Of a stretch of DNA of 64,000 bases, positions 1 to 10,120 are shown piece by piece. The stretch is from Cerrena zonata (taxonomy: Eukaryota > Basidiomycota > Agaricomycetes > Polyporales > Cerrenaceae), in NCBI GenBank assembly GCA_038087015.1, contig JASBNA010000043.1, positions 310,001 to 374,000 on the forward strand. The letters run 5' to 3'. A program made the translations under genes and the position numbers. Positions within the stretch are counted from its first letter, which is position 1; every line of letters starts with the position of its first letter. The notes below the pieces were generated by a model. That model was not told the DNA's origin. It ran no database searches and saw only the letters and a program-made list of their open reading frames with translations.

Positions 1-2
1 GT

Positions 3-1775
3 ACTTTACATTGTATTGGTGCTACTACTTTTGCGGAATATAGAAAACATATTGCAAAAGATGGTGCTTTTGAAAGAAGATTTCAAACAATTGATGTCCC
101 TGCTGCCACTGTTCCTGAAACAGTTGCAATTTTAAGAGGTTTACAACCAAGATATGAAATTCATCATGGGGTTAGAATTTTAGATAGTGCTTTAGTTTCT
201 GCTGCTCAATTAGCAGGTAGATATTTAACTTATAGAAGTTTACCTGATTCTGCTGTTGATTTAATTGATGAAACTGCTGCTACGGTTGCTGTTGCAAGAG
301 ATTCTAAACCTGATGAATTAGATTCTTTAGAAAGACAATTACATCTTGTGGAAGTTGAAATCAATGCATTAGAAAGAGATGTTGAAACGGATGAAGCTTC
401 AAAAGATCGCTTGGAAGTCGCTCGTAAAAAACAAGCTGAATTAGAAGAAAAATTAGGACCTTTAAGAGAACAATTTAATCAAGAACGTGCTGGTCATGAA
501 CAATTAATTTCAGCTAAAAGAAAATTGGACGATTTAGTTATCAAAGCTCAAGATGCTGAAAGAAGACATGATACTGCTACTGCTGCTGATTTAAGGTATT
601 TTGCTATACCAGATGTTGAAAAACAAATTGAACAATTAGAATTAAAAGTTGAAGAAGAAGAAAATTCAAATCAATTACTTAGAAATGTTGTTAATTCTGA
701 ACAAGTTGCCGAAACTGCTGCTAGATTAACTGGTATACCAGTGAATAAGTTAACTCAAGCTGAAAATTCAAAATTAATTAATATGGAAAAAGAATTAAGT
801 TCAGCTGTTGTTGGTCAAAGTGAAGCAGTCAAAGCAGTTTCAAATGCAATTAGATTAACTAGATCAGGTTTAGCAAATCCAAACCAACCAGCTTCTTTCA
901 TGTTTTTAGGTTTATCGGGTTCTGGTAAAACTGAATTGGCTAAAAAATTGGCCGGTTTCCTTTTCGCTGATGAAAAATCTTTAATTAGAGTTGATTGTTC
1001 GGAATTAAGTGATAAATGGTCAACTTCAAAATTATTAGGTGCTGCTCCTGGTTATGTTGGTTATGATGATCAAAATTCAATTTTTGAAAATGTTTTACGT
1101 AAACCTTACTCAGTTTTATTATTTGATGAAGTTGAAAAAGCTGCTCCTGAAGTTTTAACTGTTTTATTACAAGTTTTAGATGATGGTAGAGTTACTACTT
1201 CTCAAGGTAAAGTTATTAATTGTTCCAATACAATTATTATTTTAACTTCTAATTTGGGTGCTGAATATATTAACGCCTCAAAAGGTTCAAGAATTGATTC
1301 TACAACTAGAGAATTGGTTATGAATTCTGTTAGAAGTCATTTCAGACCAGAATTCTTAAATCGTATCTCTTCCACAGTTATCTTTAATAGATTATCAAAG
1401 AAGGCAATTGCTAAAATTGTTAAAATTAGATTAAATGAAATTCAATCTAGATTTGCTGCTAATGGCAAAACATTATCTTTACATGTTGATGATGATGCTT
1501 TAGAATACTTATGCAAAAATGGTTATTCTTCTGATTTAGGTGCTAGACCTTTAAACCGTTTGATTCAACAAGAAATTTTGAATCGTTTAGCAGTCTTATT
1601 ATTAAAAGGTCAAATCAAAGATAAAGAAACAGCTAGAGTTACTCTCGGAGAAAAAGGTTTGGAAATCGTTCCAAATCATGAAATTGACGATGTCGAAATG
1701 GCCGATGTCGACGTCGAAAGCTGGGAAGATAGTGAAGATATCGATGATGATATCGATACCCCTCCACTCGATTAA
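3..1775 (+). CDS. HSP104: Hsp104 disaggregase, 5'-truncated by window edge
   Basis: AAA+ (ClpB/Hsp104) protein disaggregase that threads aggregated protein through a hexamer with Hsp70/Hsp40 help; cytosol and nucleus. The frame is open from base 3, so about 590 C-terminal residues are present. In order: end of the first ATPase domain, the coiled-coil middle domain (around TAADLRYFAIPDVEKQIEQL), the second ATPase domain with Walker A GLSGSGKT and Walker B VLLFDEVEKA, the arginine region FRPEFLNRI, and an acidic tail. Mitochondrial Hsp78 lacks this acidic tail, which with the middle-domain sequence favours Hsp104. The last residues are TPPLD, whereas S. cerevisiae ends IDDDLD; that end binds TPR co-chaperones, so its divergence is worth noting. 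Frame intact. Confidence 0.95.
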   Translation, partial: TLHCIGATTFAEYRKHIAKDGAFERRFQTIDVPAATVPETVAILRGLQPRYEIHHGVRILDSALVSAAQLAGRYLTYRSLPDSAVDLIDETAATVAVARDSKPDELDSLERQLHLVEVEINALERDVETDEASKDRLEVARKKQAELEEKLGPLREQFNQERAGHEQLISAKRKLDDLVIKAQDAERRHDTATAADLRYFAIPDVEKQIEQLELKVEEEENSNQLLRNVVNSEQVAETAARLTGIPVNKLTQAENSKLINMEKELSSAVVGQSEAVKAVSNAIRLTRSGLANPNQPASFMFLGLSGSGKTELAKKLAGFLFADEKSLIRVDCSELSDKWSTSKLLGAAPGYVGYDDQNSIFENVLRKPYSVLLFDEVEKAAPEVLTVLLQVLDDGRVTTSQGKVINCSNTIIILTSNLGAEYINASKGSRIDSTTRELVMNSVRSHFRPEFLNRISSTVIFNRLSKKAIAKIVKIRLNEIQSRFAANGKTLSLHVDDDALEYLCKNGYSSDLGARPLNRLIQQEILNRLAVLLLKGQIKDKETARVTLGEKGLEIVPNHEIDDVEMADVDVESWEDSEDIDDDIDTPPLD

Positions 1776-2126
1776 TTACATATTATGACTCACGATTATT
1801 GATTGCTTTTAATTACCGGATTTCTATTGATTGTTTTTGTTATACTTACTCTTTCTATTTTTGTATCTTCCTCTGAAGGGGTTTAATTTCCACTTCTCTG
1901 TAAATAAATAATAAACTTTGTATTATCAAAAAATATGTATAATCAAGATGTTTAGTATAATCAAGATGTAGTTATACCTTTTTTTGCAATGGGTCGTGTC
2001 GTGTCGCAGAAGTAAGTGAAAAATCTACTCATCTCTGAAAAAAAAAAAAAAAAAAAAAGTATATAAGTCATTGAACCTTTCCCTTTTTCTATTACATACG
2101 CTTTAACAAACATTTAATTTGAAAAA
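1776..2126. promoter_or_regulatory. HSP104-TIF6 intergenic with RRPE/PAC-like boxes
   Basis: 351 bp between HSP104 stop and TIF6 ATG. TGAAAAATCT at 2017-2026 and CTCATCTC at 2028-2035 resemble the RRPE and PAC boxes of ribosome-biogenesis genes, which suits TIF6. An A-run follows at 2038-2058. The matches are imperfect (PAC consensus is CTCATCGC). Confidence 0.4.
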
Positions 2127-2864
2127 ATGGCTAGTAGAACTCAATTTGAAAACTCCAATGAAGTTGGTGTCTTTTCCAAGTTAACCAACTCCTACTGTCT
2201 CGTGGCCGTTGGGGGATCTGAAAACTTTTATTCTGCTTTTGAAGCAGAGTTAGGGGATGCTATTCCAATTGTGCATACCACTATTGCCGGTACCCGTATA
2301 GTTGGTAGAATGACTGCTGGTAATAGACGTGGTTTATTAGTGCCAACTCAAACTACTGACCAAGAATTAATGCATCTTAGAAATTCCTTACCTGATACTG
2401 TTAAAATTCAAAGAGTTGAAGAAAGATTATCAGCTTTAGGTAATGTTATTTGTTGTAATGATTACGTTGCTTTAGTTCATCCAGATATAGAAAGAGAAAC
2501 TGAAGAGTTAATTGCCGATGTTTTGGGGGTTGAAGTTTTCCGTCAAACCATTGCTGGTAATGTCTTGGTTGGTTCCTACTGTTCTTTATCAAATCAAGGT
2601 GGTTTAGTTCATCCTCAAACCTCTATTGAAGATCAAGAAGAGTTATCTTCTTTATTACAAGTTCCTTTAGTTGCTGGTACTGTCAATAGAGGTTCTTCTG
2701 TTGTTGGTGCAGGTATGGTTGTCAATGATTGGTTATCAGTCACTGGTTTGGATACCACTGCTCCTGAATTGTCTGTTATTGAATCTATTTTCAGATTACA
2801 AGATGCTCAACCAGATTCTATTTCTGGTAATTTGAGAGATACTTTGATTGAAACTTATTCTTAG
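2127..2864 (+). CDS. TIF6: eIF6, 60S ribosome anti-association and biogenesis factor
   Basis: Translation initiation factor 6, an essential protein that binds the 60S subunit, is needed for its maturation, and blocks premature joining to 40S until released by Efl1/Sdo1. The 245 residues match the family length and start [20 protein letters not shown]. The five quasi-repeats of the pentein fold run end to end (for example [47 protein letters not shown]). ATG follows an A-rich leader (GAAAAAATGG). Frame intact. Confidence 0.97.
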   Translation: MASRTQFENSNEVGVFSKLTNSYCLVAVGGSENFYSAFEAELGDAIPIVHTTIAGTRIVGRMTAGNRRGLLVPTQTTDQELMHLRNSLPDTVKIQRVEERLSALGNVICCNDYVALVHPDIERETEELIADVLGVEVFRQTIAGNVLVGSYCSLSNQGGLVHPQTSIEDQEELSSLLQVPLVAGTVNRGSSVVGAGMVVNDWLSVTGLDTTAPELSVIESIFRLQDAQPDSISGNLRDTLIETYS

Positions 2865-3325
2865 ATTAATGATTTATTAATTACCTTTTTTTAACGAACT
2901 ATGATGAATAAAAGTTAATTTGATGGTCTGTTAAACGCTTCATCATTGACTCATTCATCAAATTTATGGGCATTTTCATTTCAAAGATATATCAAAGGTT
3001 ACCCAATTCTCGAGTAACTTGTAGATATGTTTGTAATTTTGTATATTAGATTTATTTAATTAATAAAAATTAGACAATCAATAATAAACTGTAGCTTCTA
3101 GCAGAACTTTCCTGTCGATTTGATCTTTCTTGCCGATTTCACGGTCAAATCTTAATCTCATATGCTGTTTTAGTTAGCGAGGAGAAAAGCCTAACAAAAC
3201 AAAACAAAAAAAAATAGGAATACCAGCGCACTCTAAACAGATTAAATTATTCGAGGTTTCAAATTTCAATACACGTATTGGCATTTACTTCTTCAGAATA
3301 GAACAACACCAGAGTCAATTCAATT
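2865..3325. other. TIF6-STT4 intergenic
   Basis: 461 bp of AT-rich spacer holding the TIF6 3' end and STT4 promoter. A TGACTCATT sequence near 2947-2955 resembles a Gcn4 site. Nothing else stands out. Confidence 0.4.
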
Positions 3326-6300
3326 ATGGACTACTTTGGGCTCCCTCGGGGATCCATCAGAGCAGAGGCTTTGCAAAAATTAGCAAAGTTATCGGTAGAA
3401 AATACTCCTTCAAATTTGCAAGAAAACTCACCTCAGGAAGTTGTTAAAGATACTTTTGCTTCTTTATTGGGTGAAACACCCAAAGTTGGTAAACCAAGGG
3501 GGAAAGTTTTACCTTCCGATGAAGATGAAGAGGAAAGTGATGATAACTTAGGTGGGATTGAGCCAGAATTGAATCCATTATCCCAGATTGCAATCACTCC
3601 TAAAGAATATGAAGTTTTAATCGCTTTATGTCAAGCAACGAAAACTGACATGAAATTTCCAAAACAAGCTAAGTTATTATTAGCTAAGCTTAGATTATAC
3701 TTACTTGAATTGCCTAATCAAAAGTTTTCCTCTGCAATTACTGGTAAAATTCATAATTCTTCACCTTGGTATATTTTAGGTGAAAAATTAACGATTGCCT
3801 TAATTGATTTGGCCTATAAATTTGATTGTTTGTACTTGGAGGAAGTTTTAGAGATCTTTAGTGAGTTTAATACTATTTTCTTCAGAGAGCAAGCTTATGA
3901 ATTGTCGAACTATTTCACTTTGTTAGGGGTGATTCAAGGTTTAACCGTATCTGGCAAAATCTTGACTCATTCTCCCAAAGCTTTTAAGATTTTCATTACT
4001 TTGGATACTTGTATTGATAATTTCGAATTTTTGAACGAAGTTGAACTTTACTCTAATTCTCTTTACTCTAATCCTGATAATGAATATTCAACTTTGTTAG
4101 ATGAAGATATCGTTATTGATTTCTCTCCGGTCCTTTTCATTGAATGTTTGAGTAAATTAATGTGCTCAATTTTGAATTCGATCTTGGGTAACACGACTGA
4201 GCCCCTTCTTGACTACTTGTTAACCAGGGTTTCTAGAAGTTTTGATCAAGTTGAAGCCAATGGTGACGGCCAATTACTTTATCCTCCACAATCTAGTGGA
4301 TTGGAATTGACTGAATATCATATGGACTTAATTAAGACTTTATCTGACATTGCTATTCAAAAAATTGAATTTTTAGATAGAGGTGAAACCTATATTGTCT
4401 ATTCAACTTTTACAAGATTGAAAATTGGTTATTTAGCGAAAAGTCATAATTTACAAGCAATTGCTTGCGGTACTTTCACCGACAATATCGATGCAAAAGT
4501 TGCTAAAAAGATTTTTAAAAATTGTTTATCAATCTACGATGTAATGTTAGATCCTCACTTAGGTTCAAGTGTTATTCAATTAGGTTCATTATTGGTATAT
4601 AAAGATCCAAGTGTTTCAAGTTCTTTGACTAGAGCATTCACTTCTTTGGTTGCTAATCCTAAATTTCAATCTTCCTATTGCCTGGAAGCTTCCAAAAGTG
4701 TTGGTTTGGCCAGTAAAGTCTTGTCACAGGATACTGTTGTAACCTCAATTTATGCTTTGACTAATTTACTTTTTGTCCATAATGAAGGTCTTCAATATAA
4801 AGCTAAATCAAGAAGAAATACTGCCTTGAGTAGTGCTTCAGTTAGAGATTTTGGAACTAATAATTTAGCTGCTCCATACCCAACTTCAAAAATGTCAAGA
4901 CATGCTTCCCTTGATTCTGTTCAAGAAAATGAAATTAGCAATCAAAATCATTTGGTCAACGGTGATAAAAATAAAGCTCCTGCTGATTATGATGACTATG
5001 ATTATAGTAAAGTTTGCGAAAATGCAATTACTGCAATCATTCATATTTCTGAACTTTGCAATGATGAGACCGTCAGTACTTTGGCCGTTACCATCTTATC
5101 ACAAAAAACTAGTAAATTGGATTCTCAAATGGGACCTTTGTTATTGAGAGGTTTGAGTTCTTGTGCCCCTTTTTTGCCAGAACGTGAATTTATAATATTA
5201 GTCAAGTTGTTGAACAAAATGTCTTTAGACGCTTATGATAGTAATAATCAGGGCTTACTAAAATCTTTGATTGATGCAAGAATTGACATCTCTCATAAAT
5301 TGGAACAATCAAATCCTTTATACAAAACTTATTTACAAGAAATCTTACAAGCTATTATTAGTAAAGGGGATGTTCAAGTTTTAGAACACCATAGATCTCA
5401 TAATGAAATTAGCGAAATTGGTGATCAAATTGGTATTTACTTAGAACCATTAGCTGAATTGTTACCTAATGTCCATAAAGATGAAAAACCTTTGAAAATC
5501 TCTGACACAACTACTATTAATTTATTTAGAAACATTTGGTTTAACATGGTTGTTCATGGTTATTCAATTACTTCGGAAAATGCTAGAAAATACAATAAGG
5601 AATTAGAAAGAATTGCTTATAATTCTCCACCATTAGCCTCAGAATTATCTTGGGATAGAACTGAAACATCATTGGAATTGAACACTGTTTTGAGAAGAGG
5701 TTCTTCAAATCACAATGTTAAAGACCATAAACACATTGTTGGTGATATATTTGAAGTACACCGTAATTTGTCTTATCCAAAACTAATGTTTTTAGCTGCT
5801 ACTATTTTTGTGGAATCTTTAAGGGTTAAACTGGGTGAATGTTCCACAATTTTATATTACTTTTCGGACCCTTCTATTAAAACAAGTGGTTTAGATAAGT
5901 ACATTGGCTACATTCTGTTCAAAATTGTTAAAGACTTTATTCATTTAATTAATCGTGGTGCCAATAATCAGTTTAGTTCAGAAAACATTGCAAAACAATT
6001 AACTAATATGTTGGCCTTATGTTCGCATAGAATTGAAGATTTGCAAGATGCTGCCTTACAGTGTTCTGATTTATTAATCAATAAGGTCCCATCCTCCTTG
6101 TGTCATCATAAGAGTTTATTTGCACTCTTTGATATATTGACTTTATTGTTTGATAGTATTGTTGATGCCGATTTAAATCAATATGAACCAACATTTTCAT
6201 ACCGTGCAAAAAAGACTGGAATTCATTTGCAGTTATCAGATTCTTACACCTGGCGTAACGATACTTTCAACAGATTTTTGGAAAAGCTGAAGCATTGGGT

Positions 6301-9226
6301 TAAGCTAATCTTGATTAAATGTAATATAGACTCCAAAAGTTTGATTCAATCTTACGTTAGTGATCTAGATAGATTCCAATCGAATGAAAAAATTCAATAT
6401 GGTGTATCTTTCGCTTTAGAAATGGCTGGTGGTATTTTCCCTAATGATCGTGAGTTATTAAATATTCCCCCAATTGGCACTAGCGCAGGTATCACTGTTG
6501 ACAATGTTAGTTCATCGAACTTAACTACTTCTTCGAGTGCAGGTGCTAGAATGAATTTATTGCCAGTATTTGTATCACAATTAGGTTGGAGAAGTAACTT
6601 TGTATCTGAGTTGATGCATAAGGTCCCTTTGCACACTCAAGAAGATGCTGATAGGGCATTCAGATTATTGAGAGAAGAAGTTCAAACCGTTAAAATTAGG
6701 ATTCAGGATAAACTGCAACATATTGAAAACAGTATTGTTATTGATTTGTTGAGCCAAATAGCTGGTTTTGCGCTTATTAGTGAAGATAACACGGCTGAAT
6801 TAATTAGGTATATTGTTGAAATTCCATTTGCGATGTTTGAAGCACATATTATGCAAGCAGCAGTTGGTATTTGGTTTGCAGTTATGAAAGATAGACCACA
6901 AGTATCTGTTTTATTATTGAGTGAAATTGGTAAACGTTGGGAAGCTTCAATTGAATTAAAGCAAGGTTTATTTAATAAAAGCCATGATATTAAAAATCCT
7001 GAATTCAATAAAATGGAGTATAAACCAAGTGACTATAAAACATTGGATAAAGTATCTAAAGTTACTAGCCGTACATTCCAACCACATTTATTAATAATCA
7101 AATTGATTCTGTCACATTTTGAAGCAACCATGAATCAATCTGATCATATTTTAAAAATCTTCACAAGAATTGTTGAAGTTGGATTGAAAAATTTGAATGT
7201 TGCAAGTTTGCATCCATTTTCAAGATATGTTAGGTTTGAATTCATTAGATTTTCAATTGATGTTTTAAACTATCATATTAAATTAGGGTCACGTAGTTTA
7301 ACAAGATTAACTTCTTTGATTTTGGATGGATCTTTAAGTTGGTTTAGATCAAGGGCTAATTATCCATATGGAACCAATTTATTGAAAATCAAAGCTGATT
7401 TTGGATTATTAAAAGAGGTTGCAAGATTAATGTCATTAGTGAATACATTTAAGAACGAAACTTTAGAACTGAAAAAGATTACGTTAATGTTTTTCCTCGA
7501 TGATGAAATTAATAAGATAGCAGTTTGGTTAAATCCATTACAACCAAGTGACTATAAAGGATCATATATTCTGAACCAAATTAGTGGAACTCATATTAAA
7601 AGGGCATATGTTATTGATCCAATTTTATCAGTTAATTTAGCATTACGTTATAAAGTTAAGAATTTAGATGAATTATTACAGCAATTGATTTTGAGTCATC
7701 CATTACCAGCTATATTTTATCCTGATGCAGTACAATATTTCATTGGTATTAATGCTGGAGCAAATATGCCTAGTCATTATTTATTATTTTGGGAACCACT
7801 TTCACCAATTGATGCTATTACATTATTTTTACCACCATTTGGTAATAATCCATATATTTTACAATATACCATGAGATCATTAGAATACCACGACGTTGAT
7901 TTAACATTTTTCTACGTTCCACAGATTGTTCAATCATTAAGATTTGATATTAAAGGATATGTTGAGAGATTTATTATTGAAACAGCCAAGATATCTCAAT
8001 TATTTTGTCACCAAATCATATGGAATATGTTGGCCAATAGTTATAAAGATGAAGATTCAACCGAACCTGATTCCTTAAAACCCAAATTAGATCGAATCCA
8101 GGAAATTATGTTAACCCAATTGAGTATAGAAGACCATCAATTTTATGAAAAAGAATTTGGATTTTTCAATGAAGTTACTAGTATTTCGGGTAAGTTGAAA
8201 CCATATATTAAAAAGACCAAAGCAGAAAAGAAGATCAAAATTGATGAAGAAATGGCCCAAATTACTATTAAAGAAGGAGTTTATTTACCAAGTAATCCTG
8301 ATGGAGTATTAATTGATATTAACAGAAAATCTGGTAAGCCATTACAATCACATGCCAAGGCGCCATTCATGGCCACATTCAAAATATTAAGAGATGTCGA
8401 AGATATTAATGAGTATGGAGAGCCGGTTAAAATTCCAATTGAAAGATGGCAATCGGCTATTTTCAAAGTTGGTGATGATTGTAGACAAGATGTTTTGGCA
8501 TTACAATTGATTTCGGTGTTCCGTACTATCTGGAGTAATTGTGGATTGAATTTATTTGTTTATCCTTATAGAGTCACTGCTACTGCCCCAGGATGTGGTG
8601 TTATTGATGTTTTGCCAAATAGTATTAGTAGAGACATGTTGGGAAGAGAAGCTGTTAATGGATTATACGAATACTACATCAGCAAGTTTGGTCCAGAAAA
8701 CTCGATTGAATTTCAGCAAGCAAGAAATAATTTAATAAGATCTTTAGCTGCTTATTCAATTATTTCTTACTTATTACAATTCAAAGATCGTCATAATGGT
8801 AATATCATGTATGACGATCAAGGTCATATTCTTCATATTGATTTTGGTTTCTGCTTCGACATTGTTCCTGGTGGGGTCAAGTTTGAAAACGTTCCCTTCA
8901 AATTAACCCACGAAATGGTTTTAGTTCTTGGTGGTAATGAAAAGACTCAAGCTTTTAAATGGTATGAAGAATTATGTGTTAAAGGTTTTTTGGCTTGTCG
9001 TCCATATATGGAAACCATTGTTCGCTGTGTCAATCCAATGTTGGAAAGTGGATTGCCTTGCTTCAAAGATACTACAATCAAGAAATTAAGACAGAGATTT
9101 GTCCCCAATAAAAGTGAAAAGGATGCTCTGCTTTACTTCAAGCACTTGATCAAAAAATCAATGGAAAGCGTTTACACCAAGGGTTACGACGAGTTCCAAA
9201 GAATCACCAACGGTATCCCTTACTAA
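3326..9226 (+). CDS. STT4: phosphatidylinositol 4-kinase III alpha
   Basis: Plasma-membrane PI 4-kinase making the PI4P pool that feeds PI(4,5)P2 synthesis, Pkc1 signalling and ER-plasma membrane contacts; in yeast it works with Efr3 and Ypp1. The protein has 1966 residues (S. cerevisiae about 1900). Residues 1 to about 1500 are helical-solenoid sequence with a low-complexity acidic patch near 65-80. The lipid-kinase unique and accessory helical region follows, then the kinase domain with catalytic loop FKDRHNGNIM (Asp about 1821), activation DFG in HIDFGFCFD (about 1839) and the C-terminal end QRITNGIPY typical of the family. At 5.9 kb it is the longest ORF here and has no frame break, which matters when judging the frameshifts elsewhere. 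Confidence 0.96.
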   Translation: MDYFGLPRGSIRAEALQKLAKLSVENTPSNLQENSPQEVVKDTFASLLGETPKVGKPRGKVLPSDEDEEESDDNLGGIEPELNPLSQIAITPKEYEVLIALCQATKTDMKFPKQAKLLLAKLRLYLLELPNQKFSSAITGKIHNSSPWYILGEKLTIALIDLAYKFDCLYLEEVLEIFSEFNTIFFREQAYELSNYFTLLGVIQGLTVSGKILTHSPKAFKIFITLDTCIDNFEFLNEVELYSNSLYSNPDNEYSTLLDEDIVIDFSPVLFIECLSKLMCSILNSILGNTTEPLLDYLLTRVSRSFDQVEANGDGQLLYPPQSSGLELTEYHMDLIKTLSDIAIQKIEFLDRGETYIVYSTFTRLKIGYLAKSHNLQAIACGTFTDNIDAKVAKKIFKNCLSIYDVMLDPHLGSSVIQLGSLLVYKDPSVSSSLTRAFTSLVANPKFQSSYCLEASKSVGLASKVLSQDTVVTSIYALTNLLFVHNEGLQYKAKSRRNTALSSASVRDFGTNNLAAPYPTSKMSRHASLDSVQENEISNQNHLVNGDKNKAPADYDDYDYSKVCENAITAIIHISELCNDETVSTLAVTILSQKTSKLDSQMGPLLLRGLSSCAPFLPEREFIILVKLLNKMSLDAYDSNNQGLLKSLIDARIDISHKLEQSNPLYKTYLQEILQAIISKGDVQVLEHHRSHNEISEIGDQIGIYLEPLAELLPNVHKDEKPLKISDTTTINLFRNIWFNMVVHGYSITSENARKYNKELERIAYNSPPLASELSWDRTETSLELNTVLRRGSSNHNVKDHKHIVGDIFEVHRNLSYPKLMFLAATIFVESLRVKLGECSTILYYFSDPSIKTSGLDKYIGYILFKIVKDFIHLINRGANNQFSSENIAKQLTNMLALCSHRIEDLQDAALQCSDLLINKVPSSLCHHKSLFALFDILTLLFDSIVDADLNQYEPTFSYRAKKTGIHLQLSDSYTWRNDTFNRFLEKLKHWVKLILIKCNIDSKSLIQSYVSDLDRFQSNEKIQYGVSFALEMAGGIFPNDRELLNIPPIGTSAGITVDNVSSSNLTTSSSAGARMNLLPVFVSQLGWRSNFVSELMHKVPLHTQEDADRAFRLLREEVQTVKIRIQDKLQHIENSIVIDLLSQIAGFALISEDNTAELIRYIVEIPFAMFEAHIMQAAVGIWFAVMKDRPQVSVLLLSEIGKRWEASIELKQGLFNKSHDIKNPEFNKMEYKPSDYKTLDKVSKVTSRTFQPHLLIIKLILSHFEATMNQSDHILKIFTRIVEVGLKNLNVASLHPFSRYVRFEFIRFSIDVLNYHIKLGSRSLTRLTSLILDGSLSWFRSRANYPYGTNLLKIKADFGLLKEVARLMSLVNTFKNETLELKKITLMFFLDDEINKIAVWLNPLQPSDYKGSYILNQISGTHIKRAYVIDPILSVNLALRYKVKNLDELLQQLILSHPLPAIFYPDAVQYFIGINAGANMPSHYLLFWEPLSPIDAITLFLPPFGNNPYILQYTMRSLEYHDVDLTFFYVPQIVQSLRFDIKGYVERFIIETAKISQLFCHQIIWNMLANSYKDEDSTEPDSLKPKLDRIQEIMLTQLSIEDHQFYEKEFGFFNEVTSISGKLKPYIKKTKAEKKIKIDEEMAQITIKEGVYLPSNPDGVLIDINRKSGKPLQSHAKAPFMATFKILRDVEDINEYGEPVKIPIERWQSAIFKVGDDCRQDVLALQLISVFRTIWSNCGLNLFVYPYRVTATAPGCGVIDVLPNSISRDMLGREAVNGLYEYYISKFGPENSIEFQQARNNLIRSLAAYSIISYLLQFKDRHNGNIMYDDQGHILHIDFGFCFDIVPGGVKFENVPFKLTHEMVLVLGGNEKTQAFKWYEELCVKGFLACRPYMETIVRCVNPMLESGLPCFKDTTIKKLRQRFVPNKSEKDALLYFKHLIKKSMESVYTKGYDEFQRITNGIPY

Positions 9227-10120
9227 TACTACTACTACTAATACTCTAATACTGCTAATACTTTAATACTCTAATATATATCTTTATAAGAAATACCGTA
9301 ATCGTACAGCCACTAAAGGGTGTAAAAATGTCGCGCGCTGGTGTCGTGTAAAAAATGTCGCGCTACCCGGGCCTTCACTTTATCTTTGATCAAATGACAG
9401 GGTGTATGAACTGCCAGTATTGCGCCTCTACCCTGGTCTATTAATAAAAAGACTCTGGTACCTGGGAGAAGTAGCAGTGGGTCTTATGTACTAGTAGGAA
9501 GCCGTCGCAGGTGGCATACTAAATATAGTGTAGCTCGATTTGCTTAGCAGTGTCTGGGCGGTTAATTATAGAAATCTTTTTTCTTTTCTTCATCGTTTTC
9601 CTCCTCCTTTTCTTCTTTCTCTCTTTTTTTTACGTTTTCTTTCAGTTACTTCTTCTTTCTTTCGTTCTGTTGTTTTATTCTTTCATCTTGTTGTACTTGT
9701 TTGCCTTCCATTTATTTGTTTAAGTTAAGGCAACAAAACAAAACTGCGCCCTAATCTACTCAAATTCAAAACCAAGAGACTATACCCGTATTCTCAGCGG
9801 GTAGTGTGCTTTTTTTATTTGCCAGTTGATTCAAGCTGAATTAGTATTTCTATTACATCCTTTTCTTTCCCATCAAAGGTCTTTCGCTATACTCCATTTG
9901 ACTCCATCACTAGAAGAGTTCCCCATTCTTTTATTCTTTGGTTAAGTTCGTGTCAGTTTTCGTGTTTGTTACCCATCTTTTCCCTGGATCTTTTTTTTTT
10001 TTTTTGTTCTTTTTCGCTCTTGGTAACGGGGAATCGGTGAAAAATATCAAGAAATAGCAAGAAGGTTTAAATTTATCATTTTTTGAAAGATTCTAAAAGA
10101 CTTCGTCAACTACGTTGAGT
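9227..10120. promoter_or_regulatory. STT4-FLC intergenic with paired TGTCGCGC motif
   Basis: 894 bp. TAATACT-type short repeats lie just after the STT4 stop (9224-9270). AAATGTCGCGC occurs twice in direct orientation, at 9326-9336 and 9353-9363, each preceded by GTGTAAAA. A GTACTAGTAG sequence lies near 9488. T-rich tracts (9570-9730 and about 9990-10010) precede the FLC gene. The ORF here is pyrimidine-tract noise. Confidence 0.5.

Noticed and set aside
9540..9728. 62-codon ORF rich in Phe/Leu
   Set aside because: Pyrimidine tract in a promoter; starts at a non-ATG codon.
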